Counted from the first letter of the stretch, positions 10,396 to 21,276 are shown. The stretch: 64,000 nucleotides of DNA from DASQFQ01 sp963802905 (GCA_963802905.1 CAWDKH010000008.1:62001-126000); one strand, 5' to 3'. Made by a program: numbers and translations. Notes: generated from the letters alone by a model not told the origin.

Positions 10396-12649
10396 GCAGG
10401 GCATCAGCACCGGCACGCCCGGGCGCAGCCGGACCGGCTCGCCGAAGTGCTCGATCATCAGCCCGGCGCCCTCGAGCAGCCGGTAGGTCGTGGCGGCGTG
10501 CTTCATGTCGACCTCGATCCGCTGGCCGCGCACCTCGATCTGGAAGCGCAGGCCGCTCCACTCGGCCGGCAGCCGCGGGGCGAAGCGCACCTCGCCGTCG
10601 AAGTCGCGCAGCCCGCCGAAGCCGGCCACGAGCGCGAGCCAGGTGCCGCCGCAGGAGGCGACGTGGATGCCGTCCTTCGTGTTGCCGTGGAGGTCGTCGA
10701 GGTCGACTGTGCTCGCGGCGCGGAAGTAGCTCCAGCGCCGCCTCGGGGTAGCCGACCTCGGACGCCATCACGCTCTGGATGCACGCCGACAGCGTCGAGT
10801 CGCCGGTCGTGAGCGGGTCGTAGTAGTCGAACGTGCGCCGCTTCTCCTCGTCGGAGACGTGATGCCCGACGAGGTAGGTGGCGAGCACGACGTCGGTCTG
10901 CTTGATCACCTGGTGGCGGTAGAGCTCGAGCGGGTGGAAGTGCAACAGCAGCGGGTGCTTCTCGCGCGGCGTGCCCTCGAAGTCCCAGCGCTTGCGCTCG
11001 AGGAAGCGCTCGTCCTGGAGCACGATCCCGAGCGCCTCGTCGCGCGGCACGTACATGCGCTCGGCGGCCCGGCGCCAGCCCTCGACCTCGTCGGCGGTGA
11101 GCGCCAGCTCGCGGGCGAGCGCCGCATGCGCGACCGGGTCCGCGGCGGCGAGCCACTCGATGATGCGCGTGGCGACCTCGAGGTTCTCCCGCGCGAGCAG
11201 GTTCGTGTACGCGTTGTCGTCGACGACGGTCGTGTACTCGTCGGGGCCCGTCACCGCGTGGATGCAGAACTGGCCGTCGCGGCGCTCGGAGAAGAAGCCG
11301 AGCTCCATCCAGAAGCGCGCGGTCTCCACCAGCACCTCGGCGCCCTGCTCGAGCAGGAAGCCGAGGTCGCCCGAGACGCGGTTGTAGTGGTGCAGGCCAT
11401 AGGCGACGTCGGCGTTGATGTGGTACTGCGCGGTGCCGGCCGCGTACCAGGCGGAGGCCTCCTCGCCGTTGATCGTGCGCCACGGGAACAGCGCGCCCTC
11501 GTGGCCGACCTCGCGCGCACGCCGGCGGGCGGCGGGAAGCATGTCGCAGCGCGCGCGCAGCAGCGCCTTCGCCCACTCCGGGTTGGCGTGGGTGAGGAAC
11601 GGCAGGACGTAGATCTCCGCGTCCCAGAAGTAGTGGCCCTCGTAGCCGCGGCCGCTGACGCCCTTCGCCGGCACGCCGAGGCCCTCGGCGCGTGCGGACG
11701 CCTGCATGAGCTGGAAGAGGTTGAAGCGCACGGCGCGCTGGACCTCCGGCGCGCCCGTCGACCTCGATGTCGCTGCGCTCCCAGAACTCCGCGACGCGCT
11801 CCGAGTGGGCGCGCTCGATCGCGTCGTAGCCCTCAGCCGCGGCGCGGTCGAGCGTGCGATGGGCGCGCGCGGGCATGTCGCCCGCCGCGGTCTCGGCCGT
11901 CCAGTGGTAGGCGACGTACTTGCGCAGCCGCAGCGAGCCGCCGGTGGTGAGCGCGGCCTCGGCGACGACGCGGGCGGCGTCGCCCTCGACCGACGTCTCG
12001 ACCGACGCGGCGCCGGCGAACTCGTTGTGCATTCCGCACGCGAGCGTCAGCCCGGAGCGGCGGGTGGCGAGCGTCAGCACCACGCGCGAGCCGAGCGTCT
12101 CGGCCGCCACGGGGTCGAGCGGCCGCTCGGCGAAGCCCTTGTGGCGGCGCGGGTCGTCGTCGGCGGCGGCTTCCTCGTGGGGGCGCAGCTCGGAGGAGAC
12201 CGTGACGGCCGCGGTGCCGTCGAGCACGGTCACCTCGTAGTCGATCGCGACGAGGTTGCGGCGCACGAGCGAGGCGAGCCGGCGCGAGCACACGAGCAGG
12301 CGGGCGCCGCTCGCGGTCTCGAGCTCGACCTCGCGGCGCAGCACGCCGGCGCGCATGTCGAGCACACGCGTGACGCGCGCGGTCGTGACGTCGAGCGGCT
12401 CGCCGTCGACGAGCAGGCGCACGATCGAGCCGTCGGGCGGCGCGACGATCGTCTGGCCGGTGCGGGCGAGCCCGTAGGCGTCCTCGGGATAGACGATCGG
12501 CCAAGTCTCGTAGAAGCCGTTGAGGACCGTGCCCGCGTCGTAGGCGGGCGTGCCCTCCTCCGGCGCGCCGCGCACGCCGAGGTAGCCGTTGCCGATCGCG
12601 AAGACCGACTCGTTGGCCGGGCCGTGCCCGGCGTCCTCGATCAGCCAGC

Positions 12650-13333
12650 TCATGCCGCCAGCTCCCCGAGGTCAGCGACGACCAAATGGGCGCCGGCCGC
12701 GTGCAGCTCGGCACGAGCGACGGTGCGCGCGACGCCGATCACGAGCCGGAAGTCACCGGCGCGCCCGGCGGCGACGCCGGCCAGCGCGTCCTCCACCACG
12801 GCGGCCCGGTGTGCAGGCACACCGAGCCGCCGCGAGGCCTCGAGGAAGCCGTCTGGAGCCGGCTTCCCCCGCAGGCCGAGGCGGGCCACCTCGCCGCCGT
12901 CCACCACCTCGTCGAAGGCGTCGTCGATGCCCGCTGCGCGGAGGACCTGAGGAGCGTTCGCGCTGGAAGAGACCACCGCGGTGCGGATGCCGCGGGCGCG
13001 CAGCGCGCGCACCCACCGCTCAGAGCCGGGGAACGCCTCGACGCCGTCGCGGGCGAGCGCACGCTCCACGAGCACCTGCTTGCGATCGCCGATCTCGACC
13101 ACCTGCGCCTCGGCGAGGTGCACCCCGCGCGAGCGCATGAAGTCGCGCACGCCGTCGTAGCGGGGCTTGCCATCGACGTGGTCGGCGTACTCGCGGTGCG
13201 CGTCGAACGGCCCCTGGCCGAGCTCGGCCAGCAGCGGGTCGAACGTCCGCTTCCAGCAGTCGATGTGCAGCGTCGTCGTCGAGGTCAGCACCCCGTCGAG
13301 GTCAAACAGCACGGCGTCGAGCAGGCGGTGCAT
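12650..13333 (-). CDS. pgmB: Beta-phosphoglucomutase (HAD superfamily)
   Basis: 227 residues. The HAD motif I FDLDGVLT gives nucleophile Asp11 and acid/base Asp13, VVSSS is motif II, GKPAPDGF is motif III with its Lys, and VVEDALAGV is motif IV. The cap domain follows motif I (subclass I). It would convert beta-glucose-1-phosphate to glucose-6-phosphate. It sits between NADH dehydrogenase and GH65 with overlaps of 1 and 4 bases (TGATG and ATGA), so the three are co-translated. The GH65 partner is the main reason to choose beta-phosphoglucomutase over a generic phosphatase. Confidence 0.87.
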   Translation of the reverse strand: MHRLLDAVLFDLDGVLTSTTTLHIDCWKRTFDPLLAELGQGPFDAHREYADHVDGKPRYDGVRDFMRSRGVHLAEAQVVEIGDRKQVLVERALARDGVEAFPGSERWVRALRARGIRTAVVSSSANAPQVLRAAGIDDAFDEVVDGGEVARLGLRGKPAPDGFLEASRRLGVPAHRAAVVEDALAGVAAGRAGDFRLVIGVARTVARAELHAAGAHLVVADLGELAA

Positions 13334-14576
13334 CACGTCACCTCCACGACGTCGCGGCGGAAGACCGCCGCCGACGCCCAGTCGGCGAGCACGCGCGTGC
13401 GGCGCGAGACGAACGGGAGCGCGAGCAGGTGGTAGCCGCGGGCGACCAGCCAGCCCGGCAGGCCGCGGAAGCGCAGCGCGCCGGCGGTCGCGATGCCGTG
13501 GCGGCTGCCGAGCGTGGCCATCTGGCCCTTCGTGCGGTAGCGGTAGGGCTTGGGCGTCCCGGTCAGGTTGCGCGAGAGCCGCCGCGCCTGGCGCAGCGCG
13601 TGCTGGCAGGTCGCCGGGTCGGTGTCGCCGGGCGTGGCGGCGTTCGGCACCGCGGCGCAGTCGCCGAGCGCCCACACGCCGTCCATGCCCTCGACCGCGA
13701 GCGTCTCGTCGACGCGCACGCGGCCGTGGTCGTCGAGCGGCAGCCCGAGCTCGGCGAGCAGCGGGTTCGGCGTCACGCCCGCGGTCCAGACGACCGTCTC
13801 GGCCTCGATGCGGCGCCCGCCGGAGAGCTCGACGCCGCCGGCGTCGACGGACTCGAGCGAGGTCTCGGTGAGGATCTCGATGCCGCGGCGCGTGAGCGTG
13901 CGCGCGGCGAAGCGCGCGAGGCTCTCGGGCGTCTGGCCGAGGATCCGCGGCGCGCGGTCGACGAGCACCCAGCGGGGCTCGATCGCCGGCGAGGCGCGGG
14001 TGGCGGCGCAGCGCGCCGGCGGTCAGCTCCTGCAGCTCGGCGAGCGTCTCGACGCCCGCGAAGCCGGCGCCGGCGAACACGAACGTCAGCCGCCGCCGGG
14101 CGGCCGACGGATCGGCGTCGGCGAGCTCGATCTGGCGCAGCACATGGTTGCGCAGGCGGATGGCGTCGCCGACGCCCTTGAGCGAGAACGCGTGCTCCCG
14201 CAGGCCGGGCGCGGCCGGCATGCGCGTGACGGCGCCGAGCGCGATCACGAGGTCGGCGTAGCTGAGGCCGAAGCGCCCGGCGTCGGACTGCACGATCACG
14301 CGGCGGTGCTCGTGGTCGAGCTCGACGGCCGCGCCGAGCAGCAGGTCCGAGTGCGGGCACATCGAGCGGATCGGGACGAGCACGTGCCGGGGCTCGATCG
14401 TGCCGGCCGCCGCTTCGGGGAGCAGCGGCGTGTAGAGCATGAAGTTGGTCGGGTTGACGACGGTGGCACCCGCACGCCCGAGCACCTCGGGCGACGTACG
14501 CGCCAGCGAAGCCGCCGCCAAGTACGAGGGTGCCGCCGCGAGCAACGCGAGGCCGGATGTGGGGGTCGAGGTTCAT
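13333..14576 (-). pseudogene. Type II NADH dehydrogenase-like FAD oxidoreductase, two frameshifts
   Basis: It starts MNLDPHIRPRV at 14576. The first FAD dinucleotide fold is LVLGGGFAGAYVA, NPTNFMLYTPLLPEAAAG is the classical NDH-2 segment, FVFAGAGFAGVETLAEL is the NADH-binding fold, and VWALGDCAAVP is the second FAD contact. The C-terminus (GLPGWLVARGYHLLALP) is the membrane-associating end. An extra base near 14495 and another near 13985 break the frame; about 413 residues when corrected. NDH-2 passes electrons from NADH to quinone without proton pumping. It is the first gene of the sugar phosphorylase operon. Confidence 0.82.
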
Positions 14577-14609
14577 GCCCGGCGAAGCTACGGACGCGCC
14601 GCCGAGGTC

Positions 14610-14628
14610 GAATCGGTGAAATCGCCTA
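14610..14628 (-). promoter_or_regulatory. LAL-associated motif, copy 1 (upstream of NADH dehydrogenase operon)
   Basis: On the minus strand TAGGCGATTTCACCGATTC ends 33 nt before the start codon at 14576. A second TAGGCGA half lies 10 bases further upstream (14629-14638 region), giving a direct repeat. Related sequences at the same distance from a start codon occur at 17436-17454 and 25890-25910. The site lies in the 59-bp gap after the LAL regulator and is a candidate target of it. Confidence 0.5.
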
Positions 14629-14635
14629 ACTTCGC

Positions 14636-17402
14636 CTACGCGAGTGCGGGCTCCCCCATCTCCTCGGGCTCCCCGAGCGGCTGCCGCGCGAGCTGGGTGC
14701 GCGACGTGATGCCGAGCTTGGTGAACACCTTGCGCAGGTGCGCGTCGACGGTCCGCGGCGACAGGAACAGCTGCGCGGCGACCTCCTTGTTCGACAACCC
14801 GCTGGCCACGAAGCGCGCGATCTGCAGCTCCTGCGGCGTGAGCTGGTCGATCGTGCTCGGGTCGCGCTTGCGGGCCGTCTCGCCGGTCGCCCGCAGCTCC
14901 GCCCGCGCCCGCTCGGCGAGCGGCTCCGAGCGGTACGCCTCGAAGGTGGCGAGCGCGGCACGAAACTGCGTCCGCGCGTCGGTCCGGCGGCGCTCGCGCC
15001 GCAGGTGCTCGCCGTACTGCATGCGCATGCGCGCGAGGTCGAGCGGGCGCGCGTCGTCCGCGAGCGCCAGCATCGCCTCGAAGTGCTCGGTCGCCTCCTC
15101 GCCCTCGGCGAGCAGCGCGCGGCAGCCGGCGAGCCGCGGCGCCGCGAAGCGCGCACCCGAGTGCGTCGCCCACGCCTCGAACCGCCGCAGCGCCTCGCGC
15201 GCGACCTCGGGCCGGCCGGCGCGGACGGCCGCCTCGACCTTGTCGGGCAGCATCAGCGCCGCCATCACGGGATCGGCGTCGCCCGTGCCCTGCTCGGCCA
15301 TCGTGTCGAATCGCTCGAGCGCCTCCGCCCACCGCGCGCGGTTGATGTCGTCGACCGCGAGCGCGTAGGTCGCGAGCGACACGCGGTTGGGCAGCCCCTT
15401 GGCCAGCGCCACCGCGATCACCTCCTCGCCGAGCCGGTGAGACTCCTCGGAGCGGCCCTGGATCGCGGCGAGGATCGCCAGCACGGCGTGCAGCAGCAGG
15501 AGGATGTTCTCCGCGCTCAGCTCGCGCGCGAGCGCGGCCGCCTCGTGGACCGTGACCTCCGCCTCGTCGTTGCGCTGCGCGATGATGAGCTGCGCCGAGC
15601 GCCCGCCCAGGGCGATCACGAGCTCGCCGACCTCCCCGCTGGCCCTCGCGAGCCGGATCGCGCGGGCGGCGAGCGCGCTGGCCGCTTCGTCGTCCCCGAG
15701 CCACAGCGCCGCGAGGTTGGCCAGGAAGGCCTGACGCGTCTGATCGGTGAGCGCGCCGTGGGCGATCGCGGGCTCCAGGCAGCGTGCCGCCTCGGCATGG
15801 TCGCCGTTCATCATCGCGGCGAACCCCAGGATCACCCCGCGGAAGAACCGCGCCGTGGCGTCCCCGTCCGGCGGGACGACGGTCTGGGCGATGCGCGCGA
15901 TCTCCAGGACCGCGGAGGCGTCGGCGGTCTGCCAGGCGGCGGAGGTCGCCTGCATCAGCAGCTCGGCCGCGCGGCCGGCGTCGTGCGGGGCCACGGCGGA
16001 CGCCGCCGCGACCAGCGGGGGGATCGCGTCGGCGGGCCGGCCGCGGCGCAGCGTCCCGACGCCGAACACGAACGCGCACTCCGCCCGCAGGAGCGGGTCG
16101 TCGGTGAGCGCTTCTGCTCGCTCCGCCAGCGCGAGCGCCTCGGCGTCGCGACCCGATCAGCGTCGACAACCCCGCCGCGCGCGCGAGCCGGCGCGCGCGC
16201 TCCCCGCGGTCGGTTGTCAGCGTCGCCGCGCGCTCGAGCGCCTTCGCCGCCGCCGCATGGCCGCCGCGCTCGACGGCGCGCTCGGCCGCCTCGTCGAGCG
16301 CCTGCACGATGCCCTCGTCGGGCTCCAGCGCCGACGCCGCCAGGTGCCAGGCGCGGCGATCGGCCTGCTCGTCGTCGCCCTCGAGCGCGGCCGCGAGCGC
16401 CCAGTGGACCGCGCGCCGCTCGTTGGAGGTGGCGGACCCGTAGACCGCGGAGCGGACCAGCGGGTGGCGGAACGCGACCCGCCCGCCCGTGATCGTCAGC
16501 AGCCCCGCCTGCTCGGCCGCGTCGAGCGCGAACTCGCCCGAGGAGAGGGTCGCCACCGCGCGCTCGACGACCCCCGCGCTCTCGGAGTCGTCGGCCGCCG
16601 CGGCGAGCAGCGCGAGCCGCGTCGGCGCGGGCAGCCGCGCGACGCGCTCGTGGAACACGCGCTCGAGCCGGCGCGTCATCGGCAGCGCCTCGGGCAGCGG
16701 CTCGTCGCCCGCGAGCTGGGCGGCGCTCAGCGCGGTCGGCAGCTCGACGAGCGCCAGCGCGTTGCCGTGGGTCTGCTCGAGCAGCCGCTCGCGGACCTGC
16801 GGCGCCGCGGAGGCCGCCGCGTGCGCGAGCAGCTCGGCGGCCGCCGTGGGGTCGAGCCCCTCGACCGTGTGCGACGGCACGTCGGGCGCCTCGAACACAC
16901 GCACGTCGCCCTCGCGCGCGGAGAACAGGAGCACGACGCCCTCGGCGTCGAGCCGCCGTGCGACGAACTGCAGCGCGTCCGAGGACCCGGCGTCGAGCCA
17001 ATGCGCGTCGTCGACGAGGCACAGCACCGGCCGCTCCTCGGCGAGCTCGGACAGCAGCGACAGGCAGGCGGAGTAGATGAGGAAGCGCTCCTGCCCGCCG
17101 CCGTCCGCGAGCCCGAGCGCGGACCGCAGCGCGGCGGCCTGGGGCGCGGGCAAGCGGTCGACTAGGCCAAGCGCGGGGCGCAGCAGCTGCTGGAGCGCCG
17201 CGAACGGCAACTCGGACTCCGACTCCACCCCGCGCGCGCTCAGCACGTGCATGTCGCCCGCACCCGCGCGCGCATCATCAAGCAGGACCGTCTTCCCGAC
17301 CCCCGCCTCACCCCGCAGCGCGAGCGCGCCGCTCCGCGAGTCGCGGGCCGCGTCGAGCAGTGCGCCGATGAGGGCGCGCTCAGCGTCCCTCCCAAACAGC
17401 AC
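14636..17402 (-). pseudogene. LAL-type LuxR regulator (large ATPase with C-terminal HTH), one frameshift near 16157
   Basis: GTG start at 17402. Walker A GEAGVGKT is at residues 31-38 and Walker B LCLVDDAHWLD near 130. A long TPR-like region follows, then a C-terminal LuxR HTH (LTPQELQIARFVASGLSNKEVA...SPRTVDAHLRKVFTKLGI). About 921 residues when one extra base near 16157 is removed. LAL proteins (MalT relatives) activate transcription on binding an inducer and ATP. Location suggests control of the NADH dehydrogenase-phosphorylase operon downstream and perhaps the divergent exporter. The disaccharide genes nearby make a sugar inducer plausible, as for MalT, but this is an inference. Confidence 0.85.
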
Positions 17403-17435
17403 CTCCCGACCCTACCTATGGGCGTGGCGACGATC

Positions 17436-17454
17436 TAGGCGATTTACGCGATGC
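17436..17454 (+). promoter_or_regulatory. LAL-associated motif, copy 2 (upstream of MFS exporter)
   Basis: TAGGCGATTTACGCGATGC on the plus strand ends 32 nt before the MFS start codon at 17487 and lies in the 84-bp divergent gap to the LAL start at 17402. It matches copy 1 at 15 of 19 positions, including the first ten. It could serve the exporter, the regulator's own promoter, or both. Confidence 0.5.
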
Positions 17455-17486
17455 GACGACATCGGCATGACGGCAGCCTGCCCGCC

Positions 17487-19046
17487 ATGCCAATTGATCC
17501 CCTCACCTACGCCCGGCGTTGGAAGACCCTCGGTGTGCTCTCCCTCGCCCTTCTCATCATCGGACTCGACAACACGATCCTCAATGTCGCGCTGCCGAGC
17601 CTGCAGGCGGAATTCGACGCTTCTTCCTCGACGCTGCAATGGATCGTCGACTCATACCTGCTCGTCTTCGCCGGCCTGCTGCTGACCATGGGCACCCTCG
17701 GCGACCGCTTCGGCCGCAAGCGCGCGCTGCAGTCCGGCCTGGCGCTGTTCGGTGGAGCCAGCCTCGCCGTCCTCTTCGTCGACTCGGCCAACGGGCTGAT
17801 CGCGGTCCGCGCCGCGATGGGCGTCGGTGGCGCGCTGATCATGCCCGCGACGCTGTCGATCATCTCCAACGTCTTCCCGCGTGAAGAGCGCGCCAAGGCG
17901 ATCGGCATCTGGTCCGGAATGGCGGCCATCGGCATCGGCCTCGGCCCGCTGATGGGCGGCCTGCTGCTCGAGTGGTTCGACTGGACCTCGGTCTTCCTCC
18001 TCAACGTCCCCGTCGCGCTGATCGCGATGATCGCCGGCGCGAAGCTCGTCCCCGAGAGCCGCGATCCCGACCCGGGCCGCTTCGACTTCCCCGGCGCGCT
18101 GCTCTCGATCGCCGCGCTGACTTCACTCGTCTACGCCGTCATCGAGGCGCCGAGCAAGGGCTGGACCAGCACGCTGATCCTCGGCTTCTTCGGCGGCTTC
18201 CTCCTGCTCGCCACCGCGTTCGTGCGCTGGGAGCTCCGGACCACGCACCCGATGCTGAACCTGCAGTTCTTCCGCAACCCGCGCTTCAGCATCGCGTCGG
18301 GCGGCATCAGCATCGCGTTCTTCTCTCTGTTCGGGTCGATCTTCGCGCTCACGCAGTTCCTGCAGGACGCGAAGGGCTACTCCGCGCTGGAGGCCGGCGC
18401 GGCAATGACCCCGCTGGCTCTCGGCCTCGTCATGGGCGCAGGCTCGGGCATCAAGCTCAACGCCAAGCTCGGCACCGCCAAGACCGTGAGCGCCGGGCTG
18501 CTCTCGCTCGCCGCCCTGCTCGCGTCGAGCACGTTCTGGAGCGTCGACATGCCCTACTGGCCGATCGGCCTCTGGTTCTTCGCCGTCGCCCTGTCGATGG
18601 GCTGGGTCATGGGCCCGGCCACCGACTCCGTCATGGGCGCCGTGCCCGAGGCGAAGTCCGGCGTCGCGTCCGCGATGAACGACGTCACCCGCCAGGTCGC
18701 CGGCGCGCTCGGTACCGCGGTCATCGGCTCGCTGATCACGTCGCTCTACGCCTCGCGCATCGGCGACTCCGTCGCTGCGCTGCCGGAGCAGGCGCGGATC
18801 GCCGCCGAGGACTCGGTCGGCCAGGCCAACGCGGTTGCCGCGCAGCTCCCCGCGGACCAGGGCGCGAGCCTCGCCGAGACCGCGGCCGACGCGTTCACCC
18901 ACGCGCTCGGCATCGGCTTCACGGTCGCCGGCGCCGCCGCGCTGATCGCGGCGATCGTGGTGAAGCTGTGGCTGCCGAGCGGCCACCGCGAGGCGGAGGC
19001 CGAGGCGGCCACGGTCACCCCGGCGCTCGCGCCGCAGCCGGCCTAG
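17487..19046 (+). CDS. MFS drug exporter, DHA2 (EmrB/QacA) family
   Basis: 519 residues with about 14 hydrophobic segments. The inter-TM2/3 loop GTLGDRFGRKRAL is MFS motif A, LDNTILNVALPSLQ near the N-terminus is the DHA2 motif D1, and GIGLGPLMGG is the antiporter motif C. These mark a proton-driven multidrug efflux pump. The ATG at 17487 was chosen because the conserved N-terminus (YARRWKTLGVLSLALLI) begins just after it. The stop codon shares a CCTAGG palindrome with the convergent dioxygenase stop (4-base overlap). Confidence 0.9.
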   Translation: MPIDPLTYARRWKTLGVLSLALLIIGLDNTILNVALPSLQAEFDASSSTLQWIVDSYLLVFAGLLLTMGTLGDRFGRKRALQSGLALFGGASLAVLFVDSANGLIAVRAAMGVGGALIMPATLSIISNVFPREERAKAIGIWSGMAAIGIGLGPLMGGLLLEWFDWTSVFLLNVPVALIAMIAGAKLVPESRDPDPGRFDFPGALLSIAALTSLVYAVIEAPSKGWTSTLILGFFGGFLLLATAFVRWELRTTHPMLNLQFFRNPRFSIASGGISIAFFSLFGSIFALTQFLQDAKGYSALEAGAAMTPLALGLVMGAGSGIKLNAKLGTAKTVSAGLLSLAALLASSTFWSVDMPYWPIGLWFFAVALSMGWVMGPATDSVMGAVPEAKSGVASAMNDVTRQVAGALGTAVIGSLITSLYASRIGDSVAALPEQARIAAEDSVGQANAVAAQLPADQGASLAETAADAFTHALGIGFTVAGAAALIAAIVVKLWLPSGHREAEAEAATVTPALAPQPA

Positions 19047-19714
19047 GTCCTGACGCCCAGCTCGAGGCGGCCGACGTATCCGCGTCGGCCGCCCGAGCGG
19101 CGGCGGATCCGCAGCGTCGAGCGGGCCCCGCCGTCGCCGTAGATCATGTCCTCCGCGTGCGAGGTGTCGGCCTGCCCGCGCGAGGCGTAGTAGCGCGTCC
19201 GGTAGACCGCGCGCGTGACCTTCTCGCCCATGAACAGCTGGCCGGTATGGACCTCGTCGCCGCCGACGTGGACCTTGAGGTGGATGTGCGGCGTGCGCCC
19301 GCGATACCAGCCGGGAAACAGCGTGTCGAAGCGGACGCGGCCCGCCGCGTCGGACTTCTGGTGGCCGCGCAGGTAGCGCGAGCCGGAGGAGCCGTCGAAG
19401 CCGGAGTACTCACCGTCGGGGGCGGTGTGCCAGATCTCGACGTCGGCGTTCTTGATCGGGCGGCAGGTGGTCGCGCGCACGACGGTGAGGCGGAGGACCA
19501 GCGGCATGCCGCGGATGTCCTCGGTGACGTCGCGGCGGGTGAGGGTGTCGTCGATCCAATACGGGCCCTCGGTCATCTCGGGCGAGAGGACGCAGCTCGC
19601 GGTGGTCGCCGAACGGGCTGCCGCGACGGGGCGCAGGCCGAGCACGAGGGCGCCGAGGCCGGTCGCGCCGGCCACCAGCATCTCGCGGCGGCGGAGGTTG
19701 TCGGTCGGGGTCAT
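19043..19714 (-). CDS. Intradiol ring-cleavage dioxygenase-like protein with Tat signal
   Basis: 223 residues. The N-terminus has twin arginines (LRRREMLVAGATGLGALVLG), a Tat-type export signal. The mature part resembles protocatechuate 3,4-dioxygenase: TEGPYW, DVEIWHT, then the non-haem Fe(III) ligand region with Tyr residues in SGSRYL and PGWYRGRTPHIHLKV, where the two His follow. All four ligands (2 Tyr, 2 His) appear present. Secreted intradiol-dioxygenase-like proteins are common in actinobacteria and their substrates are largely unknown. No other aromatic catabolic gene is adjacent. Confidence 0.85.
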   Translation of the reverse strand: MTPTDNLRRREMLVAGATGLGALVLGLRPVAAARSATTASCVLSPEMTEGPYWIDDTLTRRDVTEDIRGMPLVLRLTVVRATTCRPIKNADVEIWHTAPDGEYSGFDGSSGSRYLRGHQKSDAAGRVRFDTLFPGWYRGRTPHIHLKVHVGGDEVHTGQLFMGEKVTRAVYRTRYYASRGQADTSHAEDMIYGDGGARSTLRIRRRSGGRRGYVGRLELGVRT

Positions 19715-19760
19715 GGCGGCATCTTCGCCGCCCTCCCTGAGTGACGCCTGAGAGCGGCGT

Positions 19761-19949
19761 CTAGCGGGCGCGGGCCGCCTTCAGGCGAGCGTCAGCGGCT
19801 TCGGACGCCCGTTGCAGATCGCGCATTCGCGAGTTGTCGGCCTTGCCGCCGTAGCTGCGCTGGCGGTAGAGGGCGAGCCGGGCGCGGTGGTGCTTGGCCT
19901 CCGCCTCCAGCCGCTCGAGCTCGTTGCGGCGGTCCGCGGCGGCGGTCAG
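19761..19949 (-). CDS. Small charged coiled-coil protein, possibly CTG start overlapping upstream stop
   Basis: 62 residues of highly charged helix (DRRNELERLEAEAKHHRARL, then a Lys/Arg-rich tail) with strong G/C at third codon positions, so it looks coding. No ATG or GTG opens the frame; the only candidate is a CTG overlapping the TGA of the upstream small gene (CTGA), which would mean coupled translation. The alternative is that the two small genes are one, split by a frame error near 19950. The function is unknown. Confidence 0.4.
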   Translation of the reverse strand: MTAAADRRNELERLEAEAKHHRARLALYRQRSYGGKADNSRMRDLQRASEAADARLKAARAR

Positions 19950-20143
19950 GCGTGCGGCTGCTTCGGGAGGTTCTTCATGGAATTGCGCTCGGCGGCCCGG
20001 CGACGACCCGCGGCCTCGGCGGCATCCGCCGCGCGCTCTTCGCGCCCGCGTGCATAGGCAGCCTCATTGGCCTTCTGGATCCGGTCCTTCTCGGCGCGGA
20101 ACGCTGCCTCGCCACGAAGCGGCTCATCGGTCTGCTGGCTCAT
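19946..20143 (-). CDS. Small hydrophilic protein of unknown function
   Basis: 65 residues (MSQQTDEPLRGEAAF... ending NLPKQPHA), rich in Ala, Arg and Glu and predicted helical. The ATG at 20143 has AGGAG 7 bases upstream (GTCAGGAGCCAG), which favours it over an ATG 15 bases earlier. No domain is recognised. It runs into the charged small ORF at 19761-19949 and diverges from the flippase-like gene. Confidence 0.55.
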   Translation of the reverse strand: MSQQTDEPLRGEAAFRAEKDRIQKANEAAYARGREERAADAAEAAGRRRAAERNSMKNLPKQPHA

Positions 20144-20267
20144 CTGGCTCCTGACCATGCCCCCGGTGATGGGCCCAACGGCGGATGCGGGAGCATCGAC
20201 ACCCGTCGGCACGACGCTCTGCGAACGCCCCGCACCACGATCGTACTCCCCGCGGTGGTCTTTACGG

Positions 20268-20276
20268 AAAGGAGGT
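20268..20276 (+). promoter_or_regulatory. Ribosome-binding site that fixes a GTG start
   Basis: AAAGGAGGT is a full match to the 16S rRNA tail. GGAGG ends 8 bases before the GTG at 20284, while the ATG at 20347 has no such site, so the GTG is the probable start. Confidence 0.7.
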
Positions 20277-20283
20277 ACTCTCG

Positions 20284-21276
20284 GTGGCGACCGAGGCTCA
20301 GCCTGGCGAACTGATCCTTCACGCGTTCCGAGGTAAGGGGCCGGGCATGACCCAGAGGCTGCGTGGGAGCACCGCGGCGACCGTCGCGGGCGCACTCGTC
20401 GTCGCCGGGGTCCTGGGCTTCGCACTCGCCGGTCATCGCGACGACTTCGCAGAAGCGCTCCGCGCCGCGCCGATCTGGGTTCTGCTTACCGCAACCGCCC
20501 TGCAGCTGCTCGCGCTGCTCAGCCGCTGCGAGGCCTGGTACACGTGTGTTTCGGCGGCCGGCGGCGTGATCTCGCGCCGGCGGCTGTTCCACGCGGGCGG
20601 GCTGGGCAACCTCGGGAGCCTGCTCAACGCGCAGGTCGGGGCGGCCGCGCGGATCGGGATCCTGCGGCGGTCCGGGCGCGACGAGGTGCCGCACATCCCC
20701 GCCCTGATCGCCTCCGAGGTGCCGATCATCGCGATCGAGGCGGCGCTCGCGGTGCTCGCCTCCTACACGCTCGTCGGGCCGCTCGGTCTGCCCTGGTGGT
20801 CGCCGCTCGTCGGCTTCGCACTCGCGGTGGCGGTCGTGCTCGGGCTGCGCAAGCTCGCGGGCAAGGGCCACGGGGTATGGGCGGGCCTCGCGGTCCTGCG
20901 CGACCTCGACGGCCGCCGCCGCGTGACCGCGTTCGTGCTGCTCGCCGTGTTCGCGCAGATCTTCCGCAACTGGCTGGTACTGCGGGCGCTCGGCGTCGAC
21001 GCCTCGATCTTCGACGCCACCGCGGTCCTGATCGCGATGGTCGCGCTGAGCCAGCTGCCGATCGGCCCGAGCGTCGGCGCCGCGGCCGTCGTGATGATCC
21101 TCGGCGCCGGCGGCGTCGCGCTCACCGCTGCGGCCGGCGTGCTGCTGACCGCGACCGGCATCGCCGGGGCGCTGAGCTTCGCGGCGTGGGCCGGCATCGA
21201 CGTTCTCGCGCGCCCGCGCGAGCGTGCACGGAGACGCGCGGTGCGGGTGGCGGCCGCTCCAGCCGCCCTCGGCTAG
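20284..21276 (+). CDS. Flippase-like integral membrane protein (LPG synthase TM/UPF0104 type)
   Basis: 330 residues from the GTG at 20284, placed by the strong ribosome-binding site; starting at the ATG at 20347 gives 309. About eight hydrophobic segments, with LSRCEAWYTCV, an NLGSLLNAQVGAAARIGILRR loop and a SQLPIGPSVG turn, fit the lysylphosphatidylglycerol synthetase membrane domain/YbhN (UPF0104) family. There is no soluble aminoacyl-transferase domain. Members are thought to move or bind lipids. The next gene is of the same family. Confidence 0.75.
   Translation: MATEAQPGELILHAFRGKGPGMTQRLRGSTAATVAGALVVAGVLGFALAGHRDDFAEALRAAPIWVLLTATALQLLALLSRCEAWYTCVSAAGGVISRRRLFHAGGLGNLGSLLNAQVGAAARIGILRRSGRDEVPHIPALIASEVPIIAIEAALAVLASYTLVGPLGLPWWSPLVGFALAVAVVLGLRKLAGKGHGVWAGLAVLRDLDGRRRVTAFVLLAVFAQIFRNWLVLRALGVDASIFDATAVLIAMVALSQLPIGPSVGAAAVVMILGAGGVALTAAAGVLLTATGIAGALSFAAWAGIDVLARPRERARRRAVRVAAAPAALG

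Noticed and set aside
10729..16157. Programmed ribosomal frameshifting to explain the broken genes
   Set aside because: No slippery heptamer plus stem pattern at the break points, and many unrelated genes are affected the same way.
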